In this document: in pieces, positions 63,691 to 64,000 of the stretch
Layout: each line of letters begins with the position of its first letter
How positions within the stretch are numbered: the stretch's first letter is position 1
NCBI RefSeq assembly: GCF_015355765.1
Contig: NZ_JACWNA010000017.1
Location: forward strand, 30,465 to 94,464
Reading direction: 5' to 3'
DNA from: Actinomyces haliotis
GTDB lineage: Bacteria > Actinomycetota > Actinomycetes > Actinomycetales > Actinomycetaceae
DNA: 64,000 bases
Notes under the pieces: model-generated
What the model saw: only the letters and a program-made list of their open reading frames with translations
What the model was told of the DNA's origin: nothing
The model's database searches: none
Made by a program: the position numbers and the translations under genes

Positions 63691-64000
63691 AGTCCGGCCG
63701 CCTTGAGGGACGGAAAGAAAACCTGAACGGTTTTCGGACGGATCTCATGGGTGTGTTGTTTGAGAACTCGATAGTGTGTCATGTTTTTTATGCCATAGTG
63801 AGCATTCTGGATGGCTGGGCCCTTGTGGTTTGGTTGTTTGGTTTGTTTGTTTTGTTTTTGGTTTGCCTGCCCTGGCTTCCTCGTCGGTTGCGGGGTGGGT
63901 TGAGCCTGGAGATGTTTTTCTCCGTCTTATTGTTTGGCTTCCTGCATGATCGCTCCTTGTGGGCCTTGGTTGTGCGGGTTGTTCTAAATGGTTTTTTTGG
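63691..64000 (+). other. rRNA operon leader (16S expected just beyond the window)
   Basis: After P2 the sequence contains a 7-bp hairpin (63717-63723 with 63729-63735) and TGTTTGAGAACTCGATAGTG (63758-63777), a block that precedes 16S rRNA in many actinobacteria and carries the antitermination-type site. A T-rich, GTTT-repeated tract (about 63825-63863) follows. Coding potential is absent. The 16S body is not reached. Confidence 0.75.

Noticed and set aside
63391..63748. Short frames after tRNA-Ala
   Set aside because: They overlap rRNA promoters and leader and have no ribosome site.

Overview
The window is a dense, very GC-rich stretch of bacterial chromosome with short intergenic gaps and many GTG starts. 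Several promoters have the actinobacterial -10 form TAnnnT placed 6-7 nt before the start codon, the signature of leaderless mRNAs. IdeR/DtxR, an actinobacterial SepX/GlpR-like protein, a WXG100 protein, DUF3027 and DUF4032 proteins, and a c-di-AMP riboswitch ahead of an NlpC/P60 gene all point to Actinobacteria. The style fits Actinomycetaceae (an Actinomyces-like organism), which is my inference; no rRNA body is in the window to prove it.

Layout. 1-6.5 kb: membrane protein, HAD phosphatase, GNAT, a cytosolic Aer-type PAS protein, a class I glutamine amidotransferase behind a large dyad, an m5U RNA methyltransferase, and a 600-base gene-free region with strong hairpins. 6.5-13.3 kb: cysS and rlmB, an unknown protein, a DUF4032 kinase-like protein, and a UgpC/MsiK-type sugar ABC ATPase. 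13.5-22.4 kb: membrane Ser/Thr kinase, DsbA-like thiol oxidoreductase, tRNA-Thr, DUF364 protein, ung, LytR_C and GH15-like genes, and groEL under two CIRCE operators. 22.5-24.7 kb: an atypical, lower-GC cassette between direct repeats beside a WXG100 gene. It encodes a secreted protein whose start region carries an octamer tandem repeat, and a small three-helix membrane protein. 25-33 kb (minus strand): HD-type protein, histidine kinase/response regulator pair, NYN protein, PspA, and a TPM-domain secreted protein. 33-36 kb: a decayed and an intact glutamine amidotransferase in tandem, then a nuclease-like gene framed by two related palindromes. 36-48.7 kb: XPB helicase divergent from a helicase-associated protein, DUF3027, GT-C-like membrane protein, 2-hydroxyacid dehydrogenase, NCS2 purine permease, MFS exporter, IdeR/DtxR. 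48.9-52.6 kb: c-di-AMP riboswitch, two NlpC/P60 wall hydrolases, a tandem universal stress protein, tRNA-Arg. 52.7-57.8 kb: a 1585-residue degenerate SF1-helicase/Vsr-like nuclease protein with a small translationally coupled partner. 57.9-64 kb: mscL, SAF/CpaB-like protein, 5-FTHF cyclo-ligase, moeA-rimJ-sepX, tRNA-Ala, and tandem rRNA promoters whose 16S gene should begin just past the window.

Most of the window is housekeeping: translation, RNA modification, envelope homeostasis, purine uptake, cofactor synthesis and stress response. The parts most likely to hold something new are the 22.5-24.7 kb cassette, the degenerate helicase at 52.7 kb, and the palindrome-framed nuclease gene at 34.9 kb.
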